NCBI GenBank assembly: GCA_903915035.1
Contig: CAIWRI010000102.1
Location: 35,004-99,003 of the forward strand
Reading direction: 5' to 3'
Length of the DNA stretch: 64,000 nt
Origin: an uncultured Nitrosomonadales bacterium
GTDB taxonomy: Bacteria; Pseudomonadota; Gammaproteobacteria; Burkholderiales; Gallionellaceae
Part shown: piece by piece, positions 36,784 to 45,896 of the stretch
How positions within the stretch are numbered: the first letter of the stretch is position 1
How the letters are laid out: each line of letters opens with the position of its first letter
Notes under the pieces: model-generated
Told to the model about the DNA's origin: nothing
What the model saw: the letters and a program-made list of their open reading frames with translations, nothing else
Databases searched by the model: none
Program-made: the position numbers and the translations under genes

Positions 36784-37400
36784 GGTTTACCTCTGCGGTT
36801 AGTAGGTTACACAATATTGATCATTAACGATGTATTGATAATGACACCGCAGGCTGAAAATAGCTATCAGATGATTCTGATTTTTAATCAGGTAAAAGTT
36901 TATTGTAAGGTAGGGATTTTTAACATGGTCTAAACTGAAAAAATTCTCACCAACAGCGAAACTAAAAAATGCTTCAAATAAATAAGATTTTTCCTGTAAA
37001 AAATAAGCAATTGCTGATAGCAATCCTGTTGCCAGTCAGTCACAATTGGCTAAGCATCAGTTTATTGAATTCCGATTTTTATATAGGTTACTTTATTTAT
37101 ATATAAAATTTTTTTCTGACAACTTGCTAAAACCATTTTTTTCATCAAAGTATTGATTATGGCAGGCGCTTACTTGAAAATAATTGTAATATTAGGCCAA
37201 TTTAAATTGAGTATTATTAAATATGGTATTTATAAATAGTCTTAATTATGTACTTTACAATTTAATTAATAGAAGAGGTTATTGAATATTAAATTACTTC
37301 TAAGAAAAATAAATGGTAATACATGGATGAAATTGAAGCTGATTAGTTCAATAAAGTACGCTTGGTCTGGATGTAAAATTATCGATAAGGTAATCTAATT
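36784..37400. other. AT-rich divergent promoter region of the XrtA locus
   Basis: This 617-base region separates the minus-strand EPS operon (start 36783) from the plus-strand initiating transferase (start 37401). It is very AT-rich. It contains one strong sigma-54 promoter facing the operon (37019-37034) and a 10-bp palindrome AGCAATTGCT (37006-37015) over its start site. A 74-residue frame on the minus strand (36799-37023) spans the promoter and lacks protein-like features, so it is not called. For the plus-strand gene I see a Shine-Dalgarno AAGG near 37388 but no clear promoter. Confidence 0.6.
37019..37034 (-). promoter_or_regulatory. Sigma-54 (RpoN) promoter for the XrtA EPS operon
   Basis: On the minus strand the bases read TGGCAACAGGATTGCT. 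The consensus is TGGCAC-N5-TTGCW with invariant GG and GC ten bases apart; both pairs and the spacing match exactly, and only the last base of the -24 hexamer differs (A for C). The predicted start is near 37008, giving a leader of about 225 bases before the Wza-like gene. PrsR, encoded downstream, is a sigma-54 activator, which supports the call. Confidence 0.72.
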
Positions 37401-38798
37401 ATGATAAAAATTTTTAAGTATCATATTCCTGAAAGTGTGTTTTTATTCCTAATTATTGAAGCATTTATTTTTCTGGTATCTGTTTATATCGGTGCAACGC
37501 TAAGGTTTATTGAGTCTGGATATCTCACTAATTATTTTAACGTTAATCTACTTCAAAAATCAATAATATTCGCGACTGTTATGACATCAAGCATGTTGCT
37601 TTTTAATTCATATTACTACTGGGAATGGAGTGGTGGAATTCAGCATATTTTGCCACGTCTTAGCACATTCATGACTCTGGGTATTGTCGTAATGGCACTG
37701 ACTTTTTATCTCTTCCCCGCTTCATTCCTGAGGCGCGGCATATTTCCAATCGAATATTTTACTTCAGTGACATTTGTTTACTTCCTTAGTTTAATTAACT
37801 TCAGATGGCCAAAAAAGGATGGATTGAAGCGCCAGGTTCTCGTTCTGGGGACTGGTAGTCGTGCGGCGAAAATTTATTCTTTTTATAAAAATAGTTCAGT
37901 TTCTAAAAGATTGAATATCATAGGTTATTTGCCTTTTAACGGGACACAGCATTTTGTAGATCATGCTGTTATTTTGCGAAATCAGGGTTGTTTGAGTCAG
38001 ATCGCCAAACTATACAATATCGGAGAAATCATCGTTGCTATAAGGAATAGACGCGGAGAATTACCGGTTGAAGAATTGTTGGCTTGCAGAATGATGGGAA
38101 TAAAAATTACTGATTTGTCTGCCTTTCTTGAACGGGAGGCGGGTCAATTACAAGTGGAGACACTTAGTAAGAGTTGGATGATATATTCTGAGGGGTTCCG
38201 TAATGGAATTAATCGGTATATCAATAAACGTATTTTCGATTTAATAATTAGTGGATTACTCCTGATAATGACTTTACCTGTGATGGTTCTTGCAGTTATA
38301 TTAATCTTTATTGAAAGCGGATCGCCTGTTATTTATCGTCAGGAGAGGGTGGGGCAGGACGGTAGAGTATTTACAATTTATAAATTTCGTAGCATGAGGC
38401 TGGATGCTGAAAATGGCGGCACACCAATATGGGCTACGCAGAACGATAACCGTGTAACATCTATAGGCAGAATTTTGCGCAAACTTCGCATTGACGAATT
38501 ACCACAGATACTCAATGTGATCAAGGGGAACATGAGTTTAGTCGGCCCGCGTCCGGAACGTCCATTTTTTGTCGAAGAACTAGCACGTGATATTGCATAC
38601 TATAAGTATCGACACAGTGTCAAACCGGGGATTACCGGTTGGGCTCAAGTGCGTTATTCTTATGGTTCGTCAGTGGAAGATTCTATCGAGAAGCTGCAGT
38701 ATGATCTTTATTATGTTAAAAATCATGGTCTTTTCTTCGATTTCATGATTCTGCTTACGACTGTACATGTTGTGTTGCTGGGTAAGGGGGCGAGATAG
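37401..38798 (+). CDS. Initiating sugar-phosphate transferase, XrtA-associated (TIGR03013-like)
   Basis: A 465-residue polyprenyl-phosphate hexose-1-phosphate transferase that starts the EPS repeat on undecaprenyl phosphate. Four or five N-terminal helices are followed by a cytosolic CoA-binding-like domain (QVLVLGTGSRAAKIYSF), a further helix (LIISGLLLIMTLPVMVLAVIL) and the catalytic WbaP-type domain: SPVIYRQERVGQDGRVFTIY, KFRSMRLDAE, LRKLRIDELPQILNVIKGNM, SLVGPRPERP and KPGITGWAQVRY. All the conserved catalytic residues are visible. It is transcribed away from the main operon, with prsK and prsR following. A Shine-Dalgarno AAGG lies about ten bases before ATG 37401. Confidence 0.92.
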   Translation: MIKIFKYHIPESVFLFLIIEAFIFLVSVYIGATLRFIESGYLTNYFNVNLLQKSIIFATVMTSSMLLFNSYYYWEWSGGIQHILPRLSTFMTLGIVVMALTFYLFPASFLRRGIFPIEYFTSVTFVYFLSLINFRWPKKDGLKRQVLVLGTGSRAAKIYSFYKNSSVSKRLNIIGYLPFNGTQHFVDHAVILRNQGCLSQIAKLYNIGEIIVAIRNRRGELPVEELLACRMMGIKITDLSAFLEREAGQLQVETLSKSWMIYSEGFRNGINRYINKRIFDLIISGLLLIMTLPVMVLAVILIFIESGSPVIYRQERVGQDGRVFTIYKFRSMRLDAENGGTPIWATQNDNRVTSIGRILRKLRIDELPQILNVIKGNMSLVGPRPERPFFVEELARDIAYYKYRHSVKPGITGWAQVRYSYGSSVEDSIEKLQYDLYYVKNHGLFFDFMILLTTVHVVLLGKGAR

Positions 38799-38811
38799 GC
38801 CGACATTACAT

Positions 38812-40884
38812 ATGAATATACCGTTAATTACTATCAGCTATCTTGCCGCTGCGATCTCCTTTGTATTTCTGGGGCTATCGCTACTAGCCAGCTGGCGGGG
38901 TAAGTACCGGGGGATATTGTTAACGCTCGCCTGTTTTGTTACCTCTGTCTGGGCCGGATTGAATGCATTTTCAGGCTATAACGCACACATGACTATTCCC
39001 ATTGCAGTGATGGAAGTTATCCGAAGTGCTGTCTGGTTGCTATTCATTTGGGAAGTTTTGCTAGGCGCAAAGACCTCGACCGTGTGCTCGCTATTCAATG
39101 CATTTATAGTGGGGCTGATTTCAGTTCCACTGATGATATTCACAATGTATATTCATGCTGGCGGGAGGGGGCAGAGTCAGGTGCTTTTACTTTTTGATAT
39201 CACGTCTCATGTGGTATTAGCTATTTTTGGTATGGTGCTGATTGAGCAGCTCTTCAGAAATACTCAAGCGGACTCAAGGTGGGGTATTAAATTTATCTGT
39301 ATGGGCATCGGTGCGATGTTCGTATATGATTTTTTCCTGTATTCTGATGCTATGCTTTTTCATCAGATTGACCAAAATATATGGATGGCAAGAGGGGTGG
39401 TTAATGCGATTATCTCGCCTCTGATCATGGTTTCTGCTGTGCGTAACCAGCAATGGTCGTTATCTGTGCATATGTCCCGTAATTTGGTTTTTCATACTAC
39501 GACACTGCTTGGGGCTGGTGTTTATCTTCTGTTGATGGCCGCAACGGGTTATTACCTCCGAATATTCGGAGGTAGCTGGGGTGGCGTGCTGCAGGTTGCA
39601 TTTCTTTTCGGCGCAAGCATTGTATTGCTCACTGTTTTTTTTTCCGGGAGTATTCGTTCGAAACTTAGGGTGTTGTTAAGTAAACACTTTTTTAGCTACA
39701 AATATGACTATCGCGAGGAATGGTTGCGATTTACCCGAACATTACTGACATCCGAACCTAATGGACAAATTTACCAGGCTGCTATAAAGGCGATTGCCGT
39801 GTTGGTAGAAAGCCCCTCTGGTTTGCTGTGGATGGTTCAAGAGCCAGGAGGGGATTATGCCTGTGTTGCAGGCTGGAACATGGTCATTCCTGAACTGGTT
39901 GTGCATGCGAAAGATTCACTTGTGGTTTTCATGGCCGAGTCGCAGAGGGTAATCAACATCGACGAATATCTACCTAATCGCACACTTTATGGGCGTCTTG
40001 AAATTCCGGATTGGTTATCGGGAATAATGAATGCCTGGATCCTCGTTCCTCTGATGTTACAGGAACGATTGATGGGTTTCATCATATTGGCACAATCTCG
40101 TAGCGATATTCAGTTGAATTGGGAAGTGAGTGATCTGCTGAAGGCTGCCGCTCACCAACTGGCCAATAATCTTGCACAAAAACTGGCAACGGACGCACTT
40201 CTGGTTGCGCGTCAATTTGATTCCTTCAACAGAATGTCGGCGTTTGTCGCGCACGATTTGAAAAATCTTGTAGGACAATTGTCACTGATGCTCTCCAATG
40301 CTAAGAAGCATAAAAATAATCCTGAATTTCAGGAGGATATGCTGAGTACCCTTCAGAATTCTGTCGATAAAATGAACCGGTTGTTGTTGCAATTGCGAAG
40401 CGGGAACCCGAGTGAGTCACCAAAGACGGAAGTAGCTGTTTTTGAACTGCTTCAGTCCGTACATGAAGCGAAGGCCAATTTAAAACCTCTGCCCACCTTG
40501 GAAGCGGATGATGAAAATATTTTTGTGATTGCAGACAAGGAGAAGCTGAGCCGGGTTATCGGTCATATCATACAGAATGCCTGTGAAGCAACGCATTACG
40601 ATGGCAAGGTTGATGTCCGGCTGTCAGGACGCGATGGCTTTGCTGTTATTGAGGTGAAAGATGATGGCAAGGGTATGGATGATGCTTTTATCCATGACCG
40701 CTTGTTTCGCCCTTTTGATTCAACCAAGTGCGCTGGAATGGGGATAGGGGCTTATGAATGTCATGAGTACATACGCGAACTCGGCGGTTTTGTCAAAGTG
40801 AGCAGCGCACCGGAGAAGGGAACGCTATTTTGTATAGCAATACCCCTCTTCGACAAGATCTGTCCTGCCGGGATTGCATCCTAA
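38812..40884 (+). CDS. prsK: XrtA/PEP-CTERM system sensor histidine kinase
   Basis: A 690-residue membrane kinase. About nine hydrophobic helices (residues 1-280) form the sensor, followed by a GAF-like domain (about 310-450; AIAVLVESPSGLLWMVQEPG, LVPLMLQERLMGFIILA) and the kinase core. The phospho-acceptor is His481 in FVAHDLKNLVGQLSLML; the N box is HIIQNACEATH and the G boxes VKDDGKGMDD and CAGMGIGAYEC. This fits the recalled TIGR02916 family, partner of PrsR. ATG 38812 is chosen over the in-frame ATG at 38767, which would overlap the previous gene. The signal sensed is unknown. Confidence 0.92.
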   Translation: MNIPLITISYLAAAISFVFLGLSLLASWRGKYRGILLTLACFVTSVWAGLNAFSGYNAHMTIPIAVMEVIRSAVWLLFIWEVLLGAKTSTVCSLFNAFIVGLISVPLMIFTMYIHAGGRGQSQVLLLFDITSHVVLAIFGMVLIEQLFRNTQADSRWGIKFICMGIGAMFVYDFFLYSDAMLFHQIDQNIWMARGVVNAIISPLIMVSAVRNQQWSLSVHMSRNLVFHTTTLLGAGVYLLLMAATGYYLRIFGGSWGGVLQVAFLFGASIVLLTVFFSGSIRSKLRVLLSKHFFSYKYDYREEWLRFTRTLLTSEPNGQIYQAAIKAIAVLVESPSGLLWMVQEPGGDYACVAGWNMVIPELVVHAKDSLVVFMAESQRVINIDEYLPNRTLYGRLEIPDWLSGIMNAWILVPLMLQERLMGFIILAQSRSDIQLNWEVSDLLKAAAHQLANNLAQKLATDALLVARQFDSFNRMSAFVAHDLKNLVGQLSLMLSNAKKHKNNPEFQEDMLSTLQNSVDKMNRLLLQLRSGNPSESPKTEVAVFELLQSVHEAKANLKPLPTLEADDENIFVIADKEKLSRVIGHIIQNACEATHYDGKVDVRLSGRDGFAVIEVKDDGKGMDDAFIHDRLFRPFDSTKCAGMGIGAYECHEYIRELGGFVKVSSAPEKGTLFCIAIPLFDKICPAGIAS

Positions 40885-40896
40885 CATGGAGAAATT

Positions 40897-42249
40897 ATGA
40901 GTTCTATAAAAGAAGTATTACTCCTTGTAGAGGATGATTTGGGACTTCAGAAGCAGATGTTCTGGAGTCTGGATGAATATGATGTACAAGTCTCGGGCGA
41001 CAGGGAAGGCGCTTTGTCACAGATCAGGCGCTTTGAACCTGCTGTCGTGATTCTGGATCTGGGACTGCCGCCCGATGAGAATGGCGCGAGTGAGGGGCTG
41101 GCTACGCTTGAGCAGATTCTAATACTTGCGCCTGCCACCAAGATTATTGTCGTGACAGGCAATCAAGATATAACAAATGCCGTGCGTGCCATAGGCATCG
41201 GTGCTTATGATTTTTACCAGAAACCGATCGAATCCAAAATACTTACGCTGATCGTTGGCAGGGCGTTGCGTTTGCACAAGCTGGAGCAGGAAAATTATCG
41301 CCTGCTTAAGCGGCAGCATGATGCACCGATGCAAGGAATCATTACGAACGATCAGCAGATGCTGAAAATGTGTCGTACAGTGGAGCGAATCGCGCCTTCT
41401 GATGCGACGGTACTGATCACAGGAGAAAGTGGCACGGGTAAGGAGTTGTTTGCCCAAGCATTGCACCAGCTAAGCAGTCGTTCTGATAAGCGCTTTGTTG
41501 CAATCAACTGTGCAGCCATCCCTGAGAATCTGCTTGAAAGTGAATTGTTCGGCTATGAAAAAGGCGCTTTTACAGGTGCTGCTAAACAGACCATAGGCCG
41601 CATCGAATATGCCAACGGTGGTACGCTCTTCCTCGATGAAATCGGCGATTTGCCATTTTCACTTCAGGCTAAACTACTGCGATTTTTACAGGAGAGAGTT
41701 ATTGAGCGTTTGGGTGGCAGGGGGGAGATTCCCGTCGATACGCGAGTAATTTGTGCAACCCACCAAAATCTGCCTGAACTGATCAAGCAAGGACATTTTC
41801 GTGAGGATTTGTATTACCGTCTCAGCGAAATTACCGTGAACATTCCTCCACTCAGGCAGCGCGAAGGTGATGCTGCTCTGCTTGCTTATGCTTTACTGGA
41901 AAAATATAACACGCAACAAGGGCGTTCCCTTCGCGGCTTCAAGCCTGATGCGATAGAAGCCATTGAGAAGCATGATTGGCCCGGAAATGTACGTGAAATG
42001 CAGAATGTCATTAAGCGTGTTGTGATTATGGCAGATGGGGCGCAAATCACCCTGCAAGATCTCGCACTTAAGTCAGATATAGAAGAAGCTGTGCCGATCA
42101 ATCTTCGTCAAGTGAGGGAATATGCTGAGCGCAAAGCTATCCTTCGGGCAATGGCGAGAGCAAACGATAATATCACCCAAGCAGCGGACTTGCTAGGTGT
42201 GACGCGTCCGACTTTGTACGATTTGATGAAGCGGTTGGAGATGAAATAA
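40897..42249 (+). CDS. prsR: XrtA/PEP-CTERM system sigma-54 response regulator
   Basis: A 450-residue NtrC-type activator. The receiver domain has the phospho-acceptor Asp54 in VVILDLGLPPDENG; the AAA+ domain has Walker A GESGTGKELF, the sigma-54-contacting GAFTGA loop (YEKGAFTGAAKQ) and Walker B GGTLFLDEIGDLP; the Fis-type helix-turn-helix is at the C-terminus (NITQAADLLGVTRPTLYDLM). It is 12 bases after prsK, with a Shine-Dalgarno GGAG. Together with RpoN it should activate promoters such as that at 37019-37034. The Asp, Walker and GAFTGA motifs are all intact, so it is likely functional. Confidence 0.94.
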   Translation: MSSIKEVLLLVEDDLGLQKQMFWSLDEYDVQVSGDREGALSQIRRFEPAVVILDLGLPPDENGASEGLATLEQILILAPATKIIVVTGNQDITNAVRAIGIGAYDFYQKPIESKILTLIVGRALRLHKLEQENYRLLKRQHDAPMQGIITNDQQMLKMCRTVERIAPSDATVLITGESGTGKELFAQALHQLSSRSDKRFVAINCAAIPENLLESELFGYEKGAFTGAAKQTIGRIEYANGGTLFLDEIGDLPFSLQAKLLRFLQERVIERLGGRGEIPVDTRVICATHQNLPELIKQGHFREDLYYRLSEITVNIPPLRQREGDAALLAYALLEKYNTQQGRSLRGFKPDAIEAIEKHDWPGNVREMQNVIKRVVIMADGAQITLQDLALKSDIEEAVPINLRQVREYAERKAILRAMARANDNITQAADLLGVTRPTLYDLMKRLEMK

Positions 42250-42307
42250 AGGTAGGGCTGCAATTCACCACACCGATCAGAGTGACTCAATTCTGCGAGA
42301 AAGGTAA

Positions 42308-43411
42308 GTGCGCTTTATGATGCATGTTGTTGTGTATGACAGTCTGGACGAGCTGCCGTCAAGTTGTGATTTGCTTTTTAATGAGGCAGGTAAGTACAGT
42401 TTTTTTATGACTACTCACTGGTATCGGAATCTGGCCCTGCATGCATTGCCGTCCGAGTTTCAGCTGCGAATTTATGTGGCATATGATGGTGCTGATGTAC
42501 GCGGAATTCTCCCGATGAAATTTATTTCCGGACGCAGAAGCTGGTTGACGGATCGGCGTCTGGATGTTCTTGCCAACTATTATTCTTCTCTTTTTATGCC
42601 GATCTTTGCTGCCGGTGACAGAGGAGCCGCCTTGTCTGCGTTTGTCGATGCGATTGCCGACGAGCGCTGGGATAGTGTTGATTTACATCCCATGGCTGAA
42701 AATTCAGCTGTCTTTCGCGATCTTGCTGCAATATTTGCGCAAAATGGGCTGCTTGTGCAGCCTTATTTCTGTTTCGGAAACTGGTATCTGGAAGTCAATG
42801 GTCGTTCTTATCAGGAATATTTTAGTACGCTACCTTCAAAATTGCAAAACACCCTGAATCGCAAAGGCAGGCGGATGAAGTCTTTGGGGCAGTCCAGGAT
42901 TGAAATATTTACCGGTATCGAATTTATCGATAGTGCAATCGCAGCATATGAGAAAGTTTATAGTTTTAGTTGGAAAATACAGGAGCCTCATCCCGGTTTT
43001 ATGCCGGGTCTGATCAGGCTTTGCGCCGAAAATGGATGGTTGAGATTGGGAGTAATTTATATAGCTGATGCGCCCGTTGCAGTGCAACTCTGGATTGTAA
43101 AAGACGGAATAGCCGCAATTTATAAGCTGGCCTACGACGAACGGATCGCGAAACTATCGGCTGGATCAATCCTCACTGCAAAAATGATGGAATATGTTAT
43201 AGATATTGATAAGGTGCACGAAGTCGATTATCTCACAGGGGATGAGGAATACAAAAAGGATTGGATGAGTCACCGTCGGGAACGCTGGGGGATGGTCGCA
43301 TGCAACATGCGTACACCACGTGGCATCTACATGGGGGCGCTTAAACAGGTGGCGGATTTTGCCAAAAGCATAATTAGCAGTCAAAGCTATGTTAATCGTA
43401 TGGACATTTAA
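42308..43411 (+). CDS. GNAT/FemAB-like acyltransferase (CelD/BcsL-like)
   Basis: A 367-residue protein with a GNAT fold of the Acetyltransf_6 type. Diagnostic stretches: YFSTLPSKLQNTLNRKGRRM (the conserved basic 'k-r-l-r-k' helix), YEKVYSFSWKIQEPHPGF, the cofactor-side strands WLRLGVIYIADAPVAVQLWI, and IYKLAYDERIAKLSAGSILT. These proteins are thought to acylate sugars or lipids of surface polymers. The start is GTG 42308 or ATG 42317/42320, after AGAAAGG. It follows prsR by 58 bases and probably shares its transcript, pointing to a role in EPS modification; the acyl group is unknown. Confidence 0.8.
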   Translation: MRFMMHVVVYDSLDELPSSCDLLFNEAGKYSFFMTTHWYRNLALHALPSEFQLRIYVAYDGADVRGILPMKFISGRRSWLTDRRLDVLANYYSSLFMPIFAAGDRGAALSAFVDAIADERWDSVDLHPMAENSAVFRDLAAIFAQNGLLVQPYFCFGNWYLEVNGRSYQEYFSTLPSKLQNTLNRKGRRMKSLGQSRIEIFTGIEFIDSAIAAYEKVYSFSWKIQEPHPGFMPGLIRLCAENGWLRLGVIYIADAPVAVQLWIVKDGIAAIYKLAYDERIAKLSAGSILTAKMMEYVIDIDKVHEVDYLTGDEEYKKDWMSHRRERWGMVACNMRTPRGIYMGALKQVADFAKSIISSQSYVNRMDI

Positions 43412-43412
43412 A

Positions 43413-44585
43413 ATGAATTTGCCTATAGACGAAAAAATACCTAAACATCCTGTCCTGTCCCTTCAGTCTTTCACAAATGAGCAGGGGACTGAGATCCCAT
43501 CTATCCTTGATGCAGGGGATGTGCGTTATCTTAACCGGGGCAGCCTTGCAATCGCTTTTGCCTTGCAGCATAGCGGTATTTCCCACGGGGATGAAGTTCT
43601 GATACCCGCGTATCATTGTCTTGCCATGGTGGAACCTGTGCTCTGGGTTGGAGCTATCCCGACCTTTTATCGCATACAGGAAAACACAGAGATTGATCTG
43701 GCTGACATCGGGCATCGATTAACGTCTTCCAGTCGTGTTCTGATTTCACCGCATTATTTTGGCTTCCTTCAAGATATGAAGTTGATCCGTGTATTTTGTG
43801 ATGAACACCATCTCATCCTGATCGAAGATTGCGCGCATGCCTTCTTTGGCAGAAGGCATGGACAGCCACCAGGTTATTACGGGGATTACGCAATTGGCAG
43901 CGCCTGGAAATTTTTTCCAGTGGACGAAGGCGCATGCATCGTCTCATCCAGAGGGAATCTGTCCGGCACTGCTACAAAATCAGCCGGGCCTTTTTTGGAG
44001 ATCAAATCTCTGATGAATACGCTGGAATATGCAGTGGACTATGATCGGCTAGGCATGTTGAATGCTCCAATTCGCTCGATACTGAAACTCAAGGACAAAA
44101 TGTGGGGAAGAGTGATACCCAGTCCTGTAACGCCTGGTGTCGGGGAGGCGCTTGAATTGGGTGTCGCGACCGGTTTTGACGGAAAAAGAGTCAAACAGCG
44201 AAATTCCATTTTTTCTCGCTTGATTATCGACGCCACGTCGAAATCAAGAATAGTCAAGTACAGGAGAGAAAATTATTCCAGATTATTATCCGCCCTGAGC
44301 AGTCTTCCCGGTTGCAAGCCGCTGTTTGGCGTCTTGCCCGATGAGGTGGTTCCTCATGTTTTTCCGCTGGTAATGGAGCATCCTGAAGTGGTATTTCCCC
44401 TGCTTAAAGCGGCAGGTGTGCCTATCATACGTTTTGGAGAGTACCTGTGGGATGGCATGGAGCAGGGATTGTGTCCAGTAAGCGAAAATTACGCTAGGCG
44501 CGTGTTTCAATTTCCATGTCACCAGGACTTGAAGCCAGCTGAGCTGAGTTGGATGATAGAACAGATCGGAGAGGCAATTAAATGA
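43413..44585 (+). CDS. DegT/DnrJ/EryC1-like PLP aminotransferase
   Basis: A 390-residue fold-type I PLP enzyme. Evidence: the cofactor-binding start GSLAIAFALQHSGISHGDEV, DEVLIPAYHCLAMVEPVLWV, the Asp that binds the pyridine nitrogen in LILIEDCAHAFFG, and the Schiff-base lysine in GSAWKFFPVDEGACI. The family usually transaminates keto-sugars; the FFPVDEG segment after the lysine differs from the common 'H-K-l-t-gEGG' form, so it is a divergent branch. ATG 43413 follows the previous stop directly; ATG 43389 is an alternative. It is coupled to the next gene by ATGA. The substrate is unknown. Confidence 0.78.
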   Translation: MNLPIDEKIPKHPVLSLQSFTNEQGTEIPSILDAGDVRYLNRGSLAIAFALQHSGISHGDEVLIPAYHCLAMVEPVLWVGAIPTFYRIQENTEIDLADIGHRLTSSSRVLISPHYFGFLQDMKLIRVFCDEHHLILIEDCAHAFFGRRHGQPPGYYGDYAIGSAWKFFPVDEGACIVSSRGNLSGTATKSAGPFLEIKSLMNTLEYAVDYDRLGMLNAPIRSILKLKDKMWGRVIPSPVTPGVGEALELGVATGFDGKRVKQRNSIFSRLIIDATSKSRIVKYRRENYSRLLSALSSLPGCKPLFGVLPDEVVPHVFPLVMEHPEVVFPLLKAAGVPIIRFGEYLWDGMEQGLCPVSENYARRVFQFPCHQDLKPAELSWMIEQIGEAIK

Positions 44586-45643
44586 AGCTAAAATGGAGTT
44601 TTTATCCAGCCACTGAATTTCATCGTTTTCAGGATATTTGGCAGGCATTGAATCTTGCCGCGGCTTCAACCCCCGTCCTCAATTCATCGTTTGTTATTTC
44701 ACTACTTCAAGAATTTGGTACGGGTGGTGAAAAACTGGCCATCTGTAAACTGGGGCAGCGAACTGTTGCGACAGCCGTCCTTATAAAAACACATCATACA
44801 GCCTGGGAAACATTCCAACCCGCACAAGCCCCGATAGGCTTATGGTTAAATGAGCCTGACGAAAATCTGGAGGATCTCCTGCGTTCCCTGCTGAATGCAC
44901 TTCCCGGCTATCCCATGCTGCTCGCGCTCACTCAACGAGATCCTGAGTTGTGGTCGCGCCCCGCAGACTGCCAGCATGTCAAAACCTTGGATTACGTTCA
45001 TACTGGTTTCATCTCGCTGGATGAAGATTTTCAGAATTACTGGCAGTCACGTGATGGCCAGGTTCGAAAGTCAATCAATCGCAGGCTAAGGCAACTTGCA
45101 GCGCAGGGAATTGAACCACGGCTTGAAGTGATTTTAGATCCAGCAAAGATCCCTGCGGCCATTGCTGATTTTGGCCGGTTTGAAAGTGCGGGATGGAAAG
45201 GCCGGCAAGGTACAGCGGTACATAGTAACAACAGTCAGGGGCGGTTTTATACTTCGGTTCTGCAGAATTTCTGCATGCAAGGCAACGGCTGCATCTATCG
45301 TTACTGGCTGGGTGACAGGGTTGCTGCAATGCAGTTAAGTATTGAAGAGGGGAGCATTGCAGTATTTTTAAAAACTACTTTCGACGAACAATTTAGTACG
45401 TTTGGCCCGGGCATCCTCATTAAAAGAGCTATTATCGAATTGCTTTGTGAAACAGAACGAATAAGCAAGATTGAGCTTTTTGGAAAACTAAGGGATTATC
45501 AGGAAAAATGGGTTAGCGGCAGCAAGCTGATGTATCACGTCAATTATTATCGTTGGGCCATTCTGCCAAAACTATTGAGTCTTGCGCGCAGCGTTGTCCA
45601 TTATCAGCGCCAGGTCCTTGAAAAATCAAATGAAATAGATTGA
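44582..45643 (+). CDS. GNAT/FemAB-like acyltransferase, second copy
   Basis: A 353-residue GNAT-fold protein related in architecture, but not closely in sequence, to that at 42308. Diagnostic segments: VRKSINRRLRQLAAQGIEPR (the basic helix), FGRFESAGWKGRQGTAV (typical of the Acetyltransf_6 family), CIYRYWLGDRVAAMQLSI and TFDEQFSTFGPGILIKRAII. The start overlaps the aminotransferase stop (ATGA at 44582-44585). The product may acylate an amino sugar formed by the aminotransferase; this is inference from coupling. The gene ends the EPS-linked plus-strand run, 253 bases before the next gene. Confidence 0.8.
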   Translation: MKLKWSFYPATEFHRFQDIWQALNLAAASTPVLNSSFVISLLQEFGTGGEKLAICKLGQRTVATAVLIKTHHTAWETFQPAQAPIGLWLNEPDENLEDLLRSLLNALPGYPMLLALTQRDPELWSRPADCQHVKTLDYVHTGFISLDEDFQNYWQSRDGQVRKSINRRLRQLAAQGIEPRLEVILDPAKIPAAIADFGRFESAGWKGRQGTAVHSNNSQGRFYTSVLQNFCMQGNGCIYRYWLGDRVAAMQLSIEEGSIAVFLKTTFDEQFSTFGPGILIKRAIIELLCETERISKIELFGKLRDYQEKWVSGSKLMYHVNYYRWAILPKLLSLARSVVHYQRQVLEKSNEID

Positions 45644-45821
45644 ATTTAGCTGTTCGTCAGAATCGGCTTTCATTCCTTACTTGTCAATTTGGTGGCTAAT
45701 TCTTGTTATTTTTCGGTTGTAAACCGCCGTTTCCGACCCCGCCTCATGACGTGGTGTCTCATTGCACAGCAAATCAGAAAAGGGTGATTCTTTCTCAGTA
45801 ACAACGCTTGCCAGAATGAAT

Positions 45822-45830
45822 TGTTATAAT
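45822..45830 (+). promoter_or_regulatory. Extended -10 promoter for the RNA methyltransferase gene
   Basis: TGTTATAAT is a perfect extended -10 element (TG, one base, TATAAT). No good -35 is found 16-18 bases upstream (CAACGC at 17), which extended -10 promoters tolerate. The predicted start near 45837 leaves a 60-base leader before 45897. Confidence 0.5.
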
Positions 45831-45896
45831 GCGCTTTCGCAGCTACACTCGGAACCATCCTGGTGAATAATCGCCATTACCACTTAAAATCGGCAC

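Noticed and set aside
36799..37023. 74-codon frame on the minus strand between the EPS operon and its promoter region
   Set aside because: It has no ribosome binding site, its composition follows the AT-rich spacer, and its beginning lies on the sigma-54 promoter.
37160..37175. Possible plus-strand sigma-54 promoter (TGGCAGGCGCTTACTT)
   Set aside because: The -24 part is fair, but the -12 part lacks the invariant GC at ten bases from GG.
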